From contig NC_059400.1 of assembly GCF_905220565.1 (NCBI RefSeq), forward strand, positions 9,942,159 to 10,006,158: 64,000 nucleotides of DNA. The letters are read 5' to 3'. Position 1 is the stretch's first letter; each line of letters begins with the position of its first letter. Positions 20,701 through 31,373 of this stretch are shown here, in pieces. A program made the translations under genes and the position numbers. Below the pieces are notes generated by a model that ran no database searches, was not told the origin of the DNA, and saw only the letters and a program-made list of their open reading frames with translations. The stretch comes from Melitaea cinxia. Its lineage: Eukaryota > Arthropoda > Insecta > Lepidoptera > Nymphalidae.

Positions 20701-21419
20701 AAAAAGAATTGTATCACACTCACTGTTTATTAAAATCGCAATAACTATTCCGTAGTCAACAAAGTCGAATCGTGTAAGAGTTTAAGAACAGAGTAATAAG
20801 GTTGGTTAAATTGGATACCTAAGCCTTACGTTACGGTTCCCGCAAACCTAGCTCCGGAACACAAGTTCCATGAGAGTTCTCTTTTTATCGTCTCTTTTAA
20901 TGTCACCGCTAATTATTTTACTTCCTCAACAATGTGAACTTAAAAGTAAAATTTTCTTAAGAAAAATGTATTGTAATGAACGTGATAATATGAATGGAGG
21001 TTTTAATAGTCTCTTATGTTCCGATTTAAATAAGAATAAAAGTAAAGAGCAGAGAAAGTTAAAAGTATAATTAATCTTTATTCAGCTCAAATTTGTGAAA
21101 TTCTTTTCTTTAAATGTATTTTATAAGCTTTATTTATATTCCTGTACTGTCTAAAATAATTTACTTACATTGTTTTCGTATAAAAATGAATAATAAAGTT
21201 AAGTACGAGCTTATGGGAGAACAATCTTCGTTCGATTCGTTGCAAACGTCACAACTTTTCTTAGTCACGATAAATTCATTCAAAATAACTTCTACCTTTA
21301 AGAATAACTGTGAAATTTGACCTCAGAGTTCTCACGTATCTACTCGTTACAATGTAATCGAATCTTAAAAATTCCAAATTGTAATGTTTGCTTTGCTTAT
21401 GTAATAATCTGAATAGCGC
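17791..21419. other. AT-rich non-coding stretch
   Basis: No gene recognised in 3.6 kb. Items seen are a GC-richer patch at about 18,160-18,270 (GTGCGCGGTAAACGGGGACA), alternative hairpins at 18,555-18,605, and a 46-codon open frame at about 17,938-18,078 containing MYADDVMG, judged to be chance. Open frames at 20,870 and 21,114 look random. Confidence 0.5.
18555..18605. repeat. Two mutually exclusive hairpins
   Basis: GCCTGTTTTACC (18,555-18,566) is the exact complement of GGTAAAACAGGC (18,594-18,605). Within that loop TTTTACCGG (18,580-18,588) also pairs with CCGGTAAAA (18,592-18,600) across a 3-nt loop. The two stems compete for the same GGTAAAA. Confidence 0.7.
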
Positions 21420-21535
21420 GAAACCAAACATCTGTTGAAGATGTGTTGGCAACGGTTACAAATCCGTTAGCACGAAGGAGGTCATGCGCCGCCAGCGCCG
21501 TCGCGTGCGCACTTTCAACGAGTATTAGCTAGCGC
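21420..21535. other. GC-rich island, unassigned
   Basis: A 100-bp patch (CATGCGCCGCCAGCGCCGTCG, CGTGCGCACTTTCAACGAG) in AT-rich DNA. It holds a 14-codon arginine-rich frame (MRRQRRRVRTFNEY) that is too short to claim as a gene. It might be a conserved regulatory element or an unrecognised exon. Confidence 0.3.
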
Positions 21536-21836
21536 TTACTGAAATAGTAATAAATAATTGCAATCACACACACAAAGTAGGCAATAAGGTTAACGATATA
21601 TTTTTTAATTATACAATTTTATTTCGAAAATTATTTTTAAAAAATCTTAAATTTCAAATCTGATTGTATAACCAATTAAAACAACAAACAATTACATAAA
21701 ATTTGTCTAGCATTTCATTTTCGGTTTGATCATAGAATTTTATTTAAAGTAATTCGAGAATGATGATCATGAATTCGAGAAAAAAAAACGAGTTTGCTTT
21801 AGATCACACGACGGTAGTAAAACTTACGAAATGTAA

Positions 21837-21839
<3 letters not shown>

Positions 21840-21899
<60 letters not shown>
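21840..21899. repeat. (CT)n microsatellite
   Basis: About 28 CT units, nearly uninterrupted. The open frame at 21,760-22,017 merely reads them as Leu-Ser. Confidence 0.95.
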
Positions 21900-21903
<4 letters not shown>

Positions 21904-22035
21904 ATCTTCACTTACTTATATCTCTCTCTTAACTTCAGTCCACATTTCCCGATCACACTTTTTGTGACGATCTCGTCACGCATTCACCAGCTTACTTCCC
22001 AAGTCAAGCGTGCGTAAAGAAGTTTTACTTCTAAG
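21900..22035 (+). repeat. Dispersed repeat with pyrimidine-rich head, copy 2
   Basis: CGATCACACTTTTTGTGACG, CGTCACGCATTCACCAGC and GTGCGTAAAGAAGTTTTACTTC match the copy at 12,985-13,115. Both copies follow CT-rich DNA, so the CT tract is probably part of the repeat. Confidence 0.6.
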
Positions 22036-22207
22036 CCTTGTAAATAGGTAAAATATATAGTAAATTAAACTTAGTTTTAGTGTACATACGTTAATTTAGA
22101 CCAATATGATGAGGGAGCAGTCTATATCGTAAAATAAAATAAAAATTTCAAATAATTTGATTATTCGTCACGTAAAACATTTCTTTTTTTAACAGATAAT
22201 ATAAATA

Positions 22208-22280
22208 GGTCCTGTGGCGCAACGGATAACGCGTCTGACTACGGATCAGAAGATTCCAGGTTCGAATCCTGGCAGGATCG
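22208..22280 (+). tRNA. tRNA-Arg (anticodon ACG)
   Basis: A complete 73-nt cloverleaf. The acceptor stem is GGTCCTG/CAGGATC with one G-T pair and discriminator G. The D arm is GCGC AACGGATAA followed by ACGC. The anticodon stem is TCTGA/TCAGA around the seven-base loop CTACGGA, giving anticodon ACG at 22,241-22,243. The variable loop is AGATT, and the T arm is CCAGG/CCTGG with loop TTCGAAT. The internal Pol III A box (TGGCGCAACGG) and B box (GGTTCGAATCC, 22,259-22,269) are intact, and there is no intron. ACG is normally edited to ICG and reads CGU, CGC and CGA arginine codons. It stands alone and shows none of the body sequence of the SINEs, so it is probably a real gene. Confidence 0.95.
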
Positions 22281-22285
22281 AATAC

Positions 22286-22289
22286 TTTT
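22286..22289 (+). terminator. Pol III terminator of tRNA-Arg
   Basis: A TTTT run beginning 6 bp after the discriminator base of the tRNA, the usual position for RNA polymerase III termination. Confidence 0.75.
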
Positions 22290-23799
22290 ATTTAAATTAT
22301 TTTTAATCCACAGTAATACAAAAGTTTATTATCTATTCAAAAAAGTGTATACAAAATACTCTTTTAAAAAAATTAATAAATATTTTATCAACATTTTTAT
22401 ACCGCCAGTAACATTTCCTCACAAACTGCTAGTTTTCGACTTCACCAATTTATGATTGAGCATGCGACAGACGCACAAAAGCAAAAATTGATTAATCTCC
22501 TCGAACACGAAGCACAAAGTGCACAAATGAATAATCCGGGTGATTTTCAAGTCTGTCAACTAGGACGATTTCTAATTTGATTTCATGCACTCTATTTTAA
22601 CGCACTAAGGCTCAAAGTTGCCTATCATGAAATACTGCGCGGTTTTGCGGAGGCATCTAAACTATCTGGCACGGCATAAATTTTCTTGTCTAACTGGTTT
22701 CTTGCATAGCCATTTAAATTTTTAACGCAGAATTTATAAAATTTAAAAGCTTGAACATACTTAGTAGTTGTACTTGCTACTTAAAGAATGTCGTTTTAGA
22801 TTATTTGAATATGAGTCATATACTCCATGATCGATTTTAGATTAACTATAGCAATAACATAAAAAAGTGTGGTTTACTTTTAAGTATAGTTGTTACCTAA
22901 TTAAAAACGTTGAACGCGAGAACAAGATTTTAATTTCGTATCGGCGTTGATTTTATTTTAATATCCTGACGTTTCAAATGACTTTTAAATATTATTGTGT
23001 AGAATAACCGGTTTAAAATCGTTAAAAGCTGTTATCGTACGATGATAATGGAGCTGGCTAGCGCCGAATATTGAGAACTAGAAATATTGAGAACCTAAAA
23101 TTATCAACAACAAAGCGGTAAATATCCCTTCTTAAATAAATTTCCGTTTTAGTGACCATGAAGGTTTAAACTTATAAGCAACACATTTTAACACAATAAC
23201 TTTATAAAGTGTAAAGTATTTTAATTCAAAAACGACATCAAATATTATTTTCAATTACGCAATGACAATTAGCGACGTTTCGGAAATAAATATTGCCGTT
23301 TTTAAATTTAACTGCCGAGTGTGTTGAAATTATTAATAGCTTTTGCTAATTGAAAGACAATTAATTAATTCATACGTTTTGTTTCTGTTATAGCCGTTTT
23401 TATTCACCCTCCAAAAATATAACAATTTTTTAACAAAACAATTTACGAGTATATTTCACCGAAGTACAATGGAAAGATTAGAAAAAATATCTGTTTATAA
23501 ATCGAAAATTCATTGTTTTAGTGTGTAAATGGATTTAACAAAACTTTAAATGAGTGATTATAATTTAATATATTATTTTTTAAATACACAGCTTGTGTCT
23601 ATATACGAAAAATTAACAAAAAGCTATTTTTTTTTTTAATTTTCAGACTATATGAACTTTCAAATATTTAAAATATAGTTTTCAATTTTTAATTTTTAGT
23701 ATAATAATTGTATATTGTATTGCATTATTGTCGATTTTATTTCGATCGTATTTCGTATTCAGCTTAAACTACAATCGGCCCATACTATACCATTATTAA
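22290..23799. other. AT-rich stretch, nothing recognised
   Basis: No coding or repeat signal by eye. Confidence 0.5.
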
Positions 23800-24547
23800 A
23801 AAAATAGGTAAAAAAACTTTTTAAGTTAAACGGTTTTATGTTAAACATACATTGCAATGTTTAAGATAAATGTACTAAAAACCAAAAAATAATAAAATAG
23901 ATACAGTCGTGGGAATTATAAACATATGCATAGACTAGACTAAAATAAAACCGTGGGGCACGTCAATTGTCTACAATCGTTGATTAAAATGTTTGTTTTG
24001 TAATGTTACACTATAATTAGGCAGTTGTTCAACCGACAACGATGGACGTGTGATAAGTAGGGGAAACAAGCTAGCAAGCTCGATTATAAGCGAGTTTTAG
24101 GGTTTCATAGTGGTGAGCGAGTAGTACTTTTATCATATGTTTTGTCGATTAAAGACAAACTACGAGCAGTGAAACGATTCCTCGCCAGCCAGCAGTGTGA
24201 ATGTCCAACGATAAACTAGTTGAAACATCTCTTTTATTTACATGGAGTGTATAACTATTGGAATTTCCATGAGCAAGAAAATAGTAAGTAATTTCCTCAC
24301 CGTCTGCGGGCCAACTGCCTATTTTAACGACGAATTAATCGATTCTTCTATCGCACATTAAGTCGATAATTTGTAGACAATTGACGTGCCCCACGGTTTT
24401 ATTTTAGTCTAGTCTATGCATATGTTTATAATTCCCACGACTGTATCTATTTTATTATTTTTTGGTTTTTAGTACATTTATCTTAAACATTGCAATGTAT
24501 GTTTAACATAAAACCGTTTAACTTAAAAAGTTTTTTTACCTATTTTT
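23800..24547. mobile_element. MITE with apparently identical 176-bp inverted arms
   Basis: The left arm (23,801-23,976) runs from AAAATAGGTAAAAAAACTTT to GGCACGTCAATTGTCTACAA. The right arm (24,371-24,547) is its reverse complement, and I found no mismatch when reading them against each other. The internal 395 bp has no open frame of note. No transposase is present. The element family and target duplication are not clear: the flanks are ATTATTA on the left and TTATTTTC on the right. Confidence 0.85.
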
Positions 24548-24637
24548 ATTTTCTAGTTTTTAGTTTTTATTTCGCATTCTGTTTGATTCATTTAGTGCTT
24601 CATTATTGCAAGGCCCATCTTAAATATTGAGGTTGTA

Positions 24638-25220
24638 TAGTGCACTGTATTCTTCTTGTCAAGCCCTTTTATTTGATACCCATATTGGTGGGATTGATAA
24701 AAAATTGTTATCAGACATTTGGTAGCGGCGGCCAGCTTAGATTTCAATTTTGCATAGTAAATTGTATTTTACTTGTTGAGACCTTTCATTTGATACCCAT
24801 GTTGATGGGATTGATAAAACCTAAGCTATCCGCCATTTTGTAGAGGCCGCCATCTTGGATTTTAATTTTATATAGTACATTGATTATACTGGTTGAGCAC
24901 TTTCATTTGATACCCATATTGATGGGATCGATAAAACCTACGTTATCCGCAATTTTGTAGCGGCCGCCATCTTGGATTTCAATTTTTTATAGTATATTGT
25001 ATTCTGCTTGTTGAGCCCTTTCATTTGATACCCATATTGATGGGATTGATAAAACCTACGTTATCCGCAATTTTGTAGCGGCCGCCATCTTGGATTTCAA
25101 TTTTTTACAGTATATTGTATTCTGCTTGTTGAGCCCTTTCATTTGATACCCATATTGATGGGATTAATAAAACATAAATTATCCGCCATTTTGTAGCGGC
25201 GGCCATCTTGAATTTATAAT
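24638..25220 (+). repeat. Tandem array, 5 copies of about 118 bp
   Basis: Unit starts are at about 24,638, 24,755, 24,873, 24,990 and 25,108. Each unit contains GTATTCTGCTTGTTGAGCCC-like text, TTTGATACCCATATTGATGG, GATTGATAAAACCTA, and TAGCGGCCGCCATCTTGGAT. Units 3-5 are closest to one another and unit 1 is the most diverged. The array is not coding. Confidence 0.9.
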
Positions 25221-25908
25221 GATAATGAATAAATATAATTGTATTGTCACCAAAATCCAAAGTGTATACAAAATTTCAGATTAATCGGTTGACAGGAAGA
25301 GGGTGAAATTTGAATTACTAAATTTGACCCAAGAATAAATAATAAATAAAAAATAAAACAAACGGGGTGAGCTAAATAAAACCGTTTAAAAATCATCGAC
25401 GTTTACGATATAATAAAGTATGTCATATTCCTTATATTTGTCATGATAAAGGTGCGTTGTCCTTTCTTCGTGGCAACCGGTCCGCTGAAGCTTTACTGGT
25501 GGAATCCTTTCACCTACATTCCCTTCATTTACATTCGAGCCACCGTGCAATGTACGCATTTAGGTATCGCTAAGGAATTTCTCTGTAACGGTCACCCGAC
25601 TTGACCTAATCGTGTCATATCACTACGTTGTATAAAACAAAGTCGCTTCCCGCTGTCTGTATGCTTAAATCTTTAAAACTACGCAACGGATATTGATGCG
25701 GTTTTCTTTATTATATACAGTGATTCCAGAGGAAGGTTTATATGGATAGTATATGCATAATATAGCAGACGAACACTGATAGTTTAAGAAGTTTCTAATG
25801 TGATGTCGTAAATAAACACATTTTTTGTGCTTAAATTGCAAATATTTATTTTATATTTTATATTTAGTATCAGCATTGCAATCGTGCGAAGCCGGGGCGG
25901 GTCGCTAG
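25221..25908 (+). mobile_element. Helitron 3' region ending in CTAG
   Basis: The right end, GTGCGAAGCCGGGGCGGG followed by TCGCTAG (CTAG at 25,905-25,908) and T, is a familiar lepidopteran Helitron terminus. Upstream it contains ACAAAGTCGCTTCCCGCTGT, AAACTACGCAACGGATATTG and GTGATTCCAGAGGAAGG. The start (TC) was not located; the tandem array to the left may belong to the same element. Confidence 0.6.
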
Positions 25909-28900
25909 TACCTGAATAAACTGGCCTTAAAACTGTAGTTCCCAAATAATATATAGTATATAATTATTAATTTTTTCAACACATTTCACAAAGTTACTGT
26001 TTCTGTCATTTATTATATTTTTTCGTAAATATTTTTAGATCAGAAGAAATATTTCTGAGAGTTTAAATAAGCGTCTTTTTTAACCTAACATTGTAATAAA
26101 ATTTATACATATATCTAATTGGCAATGTTAGTTACGTTATTTACTGAATAATATTTAATCTTTATTACTTATAACGAATATTGTTGAAAAATAACTGTAT
26201 TTAGATAAATAATATATGCACATTTACTTATTTCTTATCAAAATATTGAGTTCAAAATAGCATTTTTCACTAAGAGAACATCAGACAACCAAGTCTAATG
26301 CCTTTAGAGTTTTATCTTACCATTAGTCTAATAACATTATTTGAAAGAGAATAGAAACTGATCAAAGGAATATGTAATATGCTGTAGTAGGTATCATTTC
26401 AAATCTAGTCTAGACTACGGGATACATTTCTTATCTTCCAATAAAAATAACACGACTGTCTTAGAACTGGTACAAAAATAAATACATAAAGACGTTAACT
26501 GTATCAAGAAAAAATATTAAAGAATGAAGCCCAGTCGAAACTGAACTAGTTTTATTTCGATCCAAACTAAGTATAGGAAGTATAGGTAAGTCAAGTTTTT
26601 ATTAAGTACCTATATACTATAATTTAGCTTCAGTCACTAGATATCCCCTTCACTAAAATGACCTTGCCTCCACGCAAGGCTCGCTGTCGTTCACCTGGCA
26701 AGAATGCGTCCAATAATAATATAGCTTGTTGATAAATTTAATATAGCTCGAAGTTATGATGAAGCAGCTATATTAAGAACAAAACATTTGAAAATCGAAC
26801 GATGTTTTTTTTATATTAAAACGTTTTCATCTTCCGTTATAAACGTAGTCAAATTAATTACAAACATAGTATATACATTGTAGTTATCTCAAACCGTGTC
26901 ATTAATATGAAAGAAAACTGGTAAAGAAAGTCTTGTGCATAATATAAGCATTAAATATCTTATTGTAATTTCTCGAATACTAATTACATCATAGTCTTTG
27001 ATTAAAATTTAATATCTCCTTAATTATGAATAAATGAATGGCGAATCCTTTGATATATTTTATGATTTAATCTGTATGCGTATTTAGATTATATTATTTA
27101 ATAATGAATAAAGGTTAGTTATGGACTTTATAATACGCCTGAGTTTGTATTTTGAATTAATTTAATAGAAGTCGACCTCCTCGAGCAATGCCGCACCATA
27201 TTGCTAATTTAAGCACTCCACTGTATAATATGTCAATAAAGAAAGCTATATTAGTTCCTGTGATTAATTAAACTACGTCTATGATTCGTGTAGTTTATAG
27301 TAAATATATTCAAAAAAAGCTTAGTGTATTATAATAGATGCATTCAAATTTCTACTACAGAAACCTTTAAAGTTTATTTTAAGGTTAATTTCATGGGATT
27401 CGCTGTTAAAACAATTTTACCGCTTTAATATAAAACCAGGTAAAGGTCAACCTGTGACATAGTTATAAATTTTCCATACTGTTTATCTAATATAAATTTT
27501 GTATTAAAACCTTCGAGGAACACGTAAACGTAATAAAGTCTAAGAAAATTGTTATACGAGTATACATATGTATGTTATATTCGTAAAATAAACGTATATC
27601 ATTTAACGCCTCCATACTAAAACAAAGGGTTACAACACAGCTTACACGCAAACAAGCTGGTTTTCATTGTGCACACAAATATACATAACAATAATTGACA
27701 CTGTCTAATCACCGACCTCAAGGCGTTATTGCACAAAGTTATTCTAAGCCTTACCCACACAAACTTGAACACCGCTTACCGAAACCGCATAATTAAGACC
27801 TGCAGCTATTGATATAAGTGCCATTTGTTTTTTTTTTCTATCATAATTTAAAAGCAATTGTTTTTAAGTGAAATATCCCAGTAAACTGACAAACACCTTT
27901 TAATGGCTGTAATTGTTAAATTATTTTACACGTGTTACTATTTTACTCATATAACTACCTCGTAGCCTAATGTTTTATAAATAATAAACTTTCTCAATGT
28001 CCCTAAGTCCATAGTCCTCTAAAGCGAATTGAAAATCTTGACATCAGACCAGAACATTTTAAAAAAACAAACTCCTATTTTTTATTTATTAGAATTGAAT
28101 TTTTTTTTTGTCATAAATATACACTATTACAATAGACTTCACTGTGTCTGCACCATATCGCATTGTCTCTAATTAGTCTAAGTGAACACAAAAATAATAG
28201 TCTTATTGTCACAGTGTAATCATATTTTTTTAAACAAAACTAGGTCAACAATAATAGCAACACGTACAATAATAACGTTTATCGATAAAATCACGTAATA
28301 TTTTTGTGTTTTTATTCGAAATGATATAAGTGACACAACCTTATTATTTCTATTAGCAAGATAACTGATTTCTAAAAGGAAGTTTAAACAAATATTCTCA
28401 CGTATGTAATAGATGGAAGCCGCGACGAGACTCTACGTGACGTTCATCTTACGTACGTGCTGTGCCCACAATAGTTTTCTATTTTTTATAACATCTACAT
28501 AATGCTGTTCTCTTACTCTCGTTATGTTAACTTTATACCTATTTTACTTTGATTTTATATACATATACATATATATATATATATTGTTTTATTTCAGAAA
28601 CAAAAAGAATATATACACGTTTTGTCATATATGCCAACATTTATATTACAATATGAAATATTGATAAAGATAAAATTTAGTAAAAGCAAAAGATTTTTGC
28701 TTAGTTACAAATAATATATTAAATATTATGTAAAATGCTTCCGTACAAACCTATTAAGAACTCGATACGATAGTAGAGACTCACTCAAAGCCCTCTCCCT
28801 GTAAAATGTTGGTTCGCTAGCATCTTAATTTATTCCACTTTATTAGAGACAAGTACCGTGAGATTCTACATTGTTCACTTGATTTATTTAATTGAGTAAG

Positions 28901-29601
28901 ACTATTAAATTTAATATATTTAAGTTTATAAATACACCTTTATTTATCAATATATCTACTCGCCCACAGGTATAGGTACCTTACAACTATAGTACTATAA
29001 TAAAAATGTCACATTTTGAAATATCTTTTTTTATTAAATAGCTGATTAATAACCAAGTCTGTTTAAAATTATCTCTAAAATTCGTAATACTTAAGTACAA
29101 TTTGCAGTTTCTTTTTTCGTTAGCACAAATAATGATACCTCGCGAATGGTTTAGTTAAAGACAAATTTAAGATTTCTTAATACTAATACTGTAAAGGCTT
29201 CATCAATTACTCTTGTAACAAAATTTACTCTTGAGTCAATACAAGAATGGTTTACACTTTAACAGATGACGCTATAACAGATATAGACATGAAAGAATGT
29301 AAAAATTCAAGTCAAATCTAAGCCTAAAGATGGGAATCCTAAAGTGGTCTTTAATATTCCTCTTTCGTTTATAAGCTATTGTCAGAATGTGGTCAGAATA
29401 ATAAGTCTCTTCACGAAGCAATACGTTAAAACAGAAAATGATATCGCCACTCTCTAGTAGCTATTCGGAAAGAGTAAAATATTATTTACAAGAAATGTTT
29501 TTAAAAATATCTTATTATTGCGTTCAAAAAATTAGTATATTATAATTACGATGTTACTGTTTACGAAAAAAAAAATACTTAGGTTAATTTACAATAAAGT
29601 A
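25909..29601. other. AT-rich non-coding stretch
   Basis: 3.7 kb without a recognisable gene or repeat family. A slightly GC-richer patch at about 26,655-26,705 (GACCTTGCCTCCACGCAAGG) is unassigned. Confidence 0.5.
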
Positions 29602-29886
29602 ACGCTTCAGCCTGTAATATTCTACAGCTGAGCATAAGCCTCTTTCACATGTAGGAGAAGGAGGTTGCGGATATATTCCCAACTATGAGTAACGATCGCC
29701 ATCATGTATACATAATAACAAACGGGGCCGAGAGCTTAACGTTCTCTCCAAGGCACGGAGGGCAGACCCACAAGGACTAGACCAGAAATAAATTTTTCTA
29801 TACACACAAATATCAACTCTAAGCAGGAATCGAACCCGCGACCGTCGGTATTTAGACACCGCTAACACGGCACACGCACCATTACA
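29602..29886 (-). mobile_element. SINE family B, full-length copy
   Basis: Reverse complement of the family: tail CTTCAGCCTGTAATATTCTA, then CAACTATGAGTAACGATCGC, GGGGCCGAGAGCTTAACGTT, GGCAGACCCACAAGGACT. It finishes with a B-box-containing head (GAATCGAACCCGCGACCG) and the acceptor-like end at about 29,886. The open frame 29,683-29,868 is a reading of this SINE. Confidence 0.8.
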
Positions 29887-31288
29887 TTAAATATAATAAT
29901 AATTTGCGGTCGACACAATAAAGTAAATATATACCCATTTACATTGGCTTCTGAAACTATATTTGAATAATACTGTCATATCTTAACTAACCTTTTTTCA
30001 TTTTAAAAGAGTAGCACAATACTATATAATATACATGTATATAAAGTAATATCTTATACGTGAGAAATATTGGTATAAAACAATATAGTGATAAGTACGA
30101 CGTTTATGTTAGACGTGCTTATGACAGCGGAAGAGTTATGTATATGCCCGTATGCTGTATGCAAGGCCGGCGTTATTAAACACTTTATGAAGAACCGTAA
30201 TGTGTGAAGATAAAAATAACCCATTTATGTAAATTTAGACGACTTGTTTTTAAAATTTTACACGATTACAATAATACTCTGACTTTGACAATTGCAAAAA
30301 GTTGTGGAAAATGGACGGATGGAATTTTAGGGTCTGTTTCCCCAGTTGTGTATAACGCTATTTGATTATATCCAACAGATAAAAGTTTTTGATACATTGT
30401 AATATTTTGTCATCGAATTTCACTATATTTATCAGACATTTCTACTTGCAAATATTATTCTAAAAGTATCGTTTATTGATTGAGGAGTAGTAGGTATTAA
30501 CTGGTGAAATCGGCCCTAAGTCTACAATGTTGTTCGTAATAAAACTTGTAATGTAGAGAGATGAAGACTGAATAGTAGGCTTTCTTTAACCCAACATTAA
30601 TATGGGATTAGAAGTATGTGGATATAACATAAGAGCTATGTATGTAAACTTATGTGTCTTATATTACTGTCTACTTTATATTTTAAAAACTGATTACAAT
30701 ACCTCTCTTTACACATTTACTTGTATAATTGCTAAATCCTGGTATTAAAATGCGCAAGTAAACAACAACTATCATGTACACAAAGTTTTATAAGAACGAG
30801 TAATTTCTCTCATACATGGGCACCTGCGTATACATTCAAATTTAACAGACACTAATGACTCTTTAATCTTATATAGCCCTAACATGGTGTTTTATAGCCC
30901 ATCTTAACTTAATACTGTAAGTCAAAGGTGACAAAAAAAATGATAAATTGAATAAAGAACTCCATTTCAAGTTCATTATGTTTATAAAAAACTAATCGCA
31001 ATGCTAAATAATAAAACAAGAAAAATTCGACATGACTTTATATTAGGTAACTCTCTCCTACTCGTACAAGTACAAAGTTTATAATGTCCAAACCAAGATA
31101 TTATAGCCCTTATTGTTTTAGCAAAAAATACCATGATTGCATGACGCGAAACAATACAGCGTGACCTTTAGCGTGGGACGCGACATCTTACCATTTCATA
31201 GCTGCCTCTTCAGACCGGCTTCTATTTACATATACGTGTTTATTAAACATCTGTTGATCTCGAGTCTTAAAAGGAAGTAATCATATTA
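29887..31288. other. AT-rich stretch, nothing recognised
   Basis: No feature seen. Confidence 0.5.
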
Positions 31289-31311
31289 GATATATATATA
31301 TACACACACAC

Positions 31312-31355
<44 letters not shown>

Positions 31356-31373
31356 GTGTGTGTGTGTGTGTGT
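31289..31373. repeat. Palindromic compound microsatellite
   Basis: (TA)n-(CA)n-TATTA-(TA)n-TAATA-(TG)n. The CA and TG tracts are complementary and flank a TA core, so the whole 85 bp can fold on itself, centred near 31,333. Confidence 0.9.

Noticed and set aside
21471..21530. Arg-rich 14-codon frame (MRRQRRRVRTFNEY) preceded by GGAGG
   Set aside because: Too short and the bacterial-style spacing is meaningless in an insect genome; kept only as a GC-rich patch.
21760..22017. Plus-strand open frame of Leu-Ser repeats
   Set aside because: Translation of the CT microsatellite plus a dispersed repeat.
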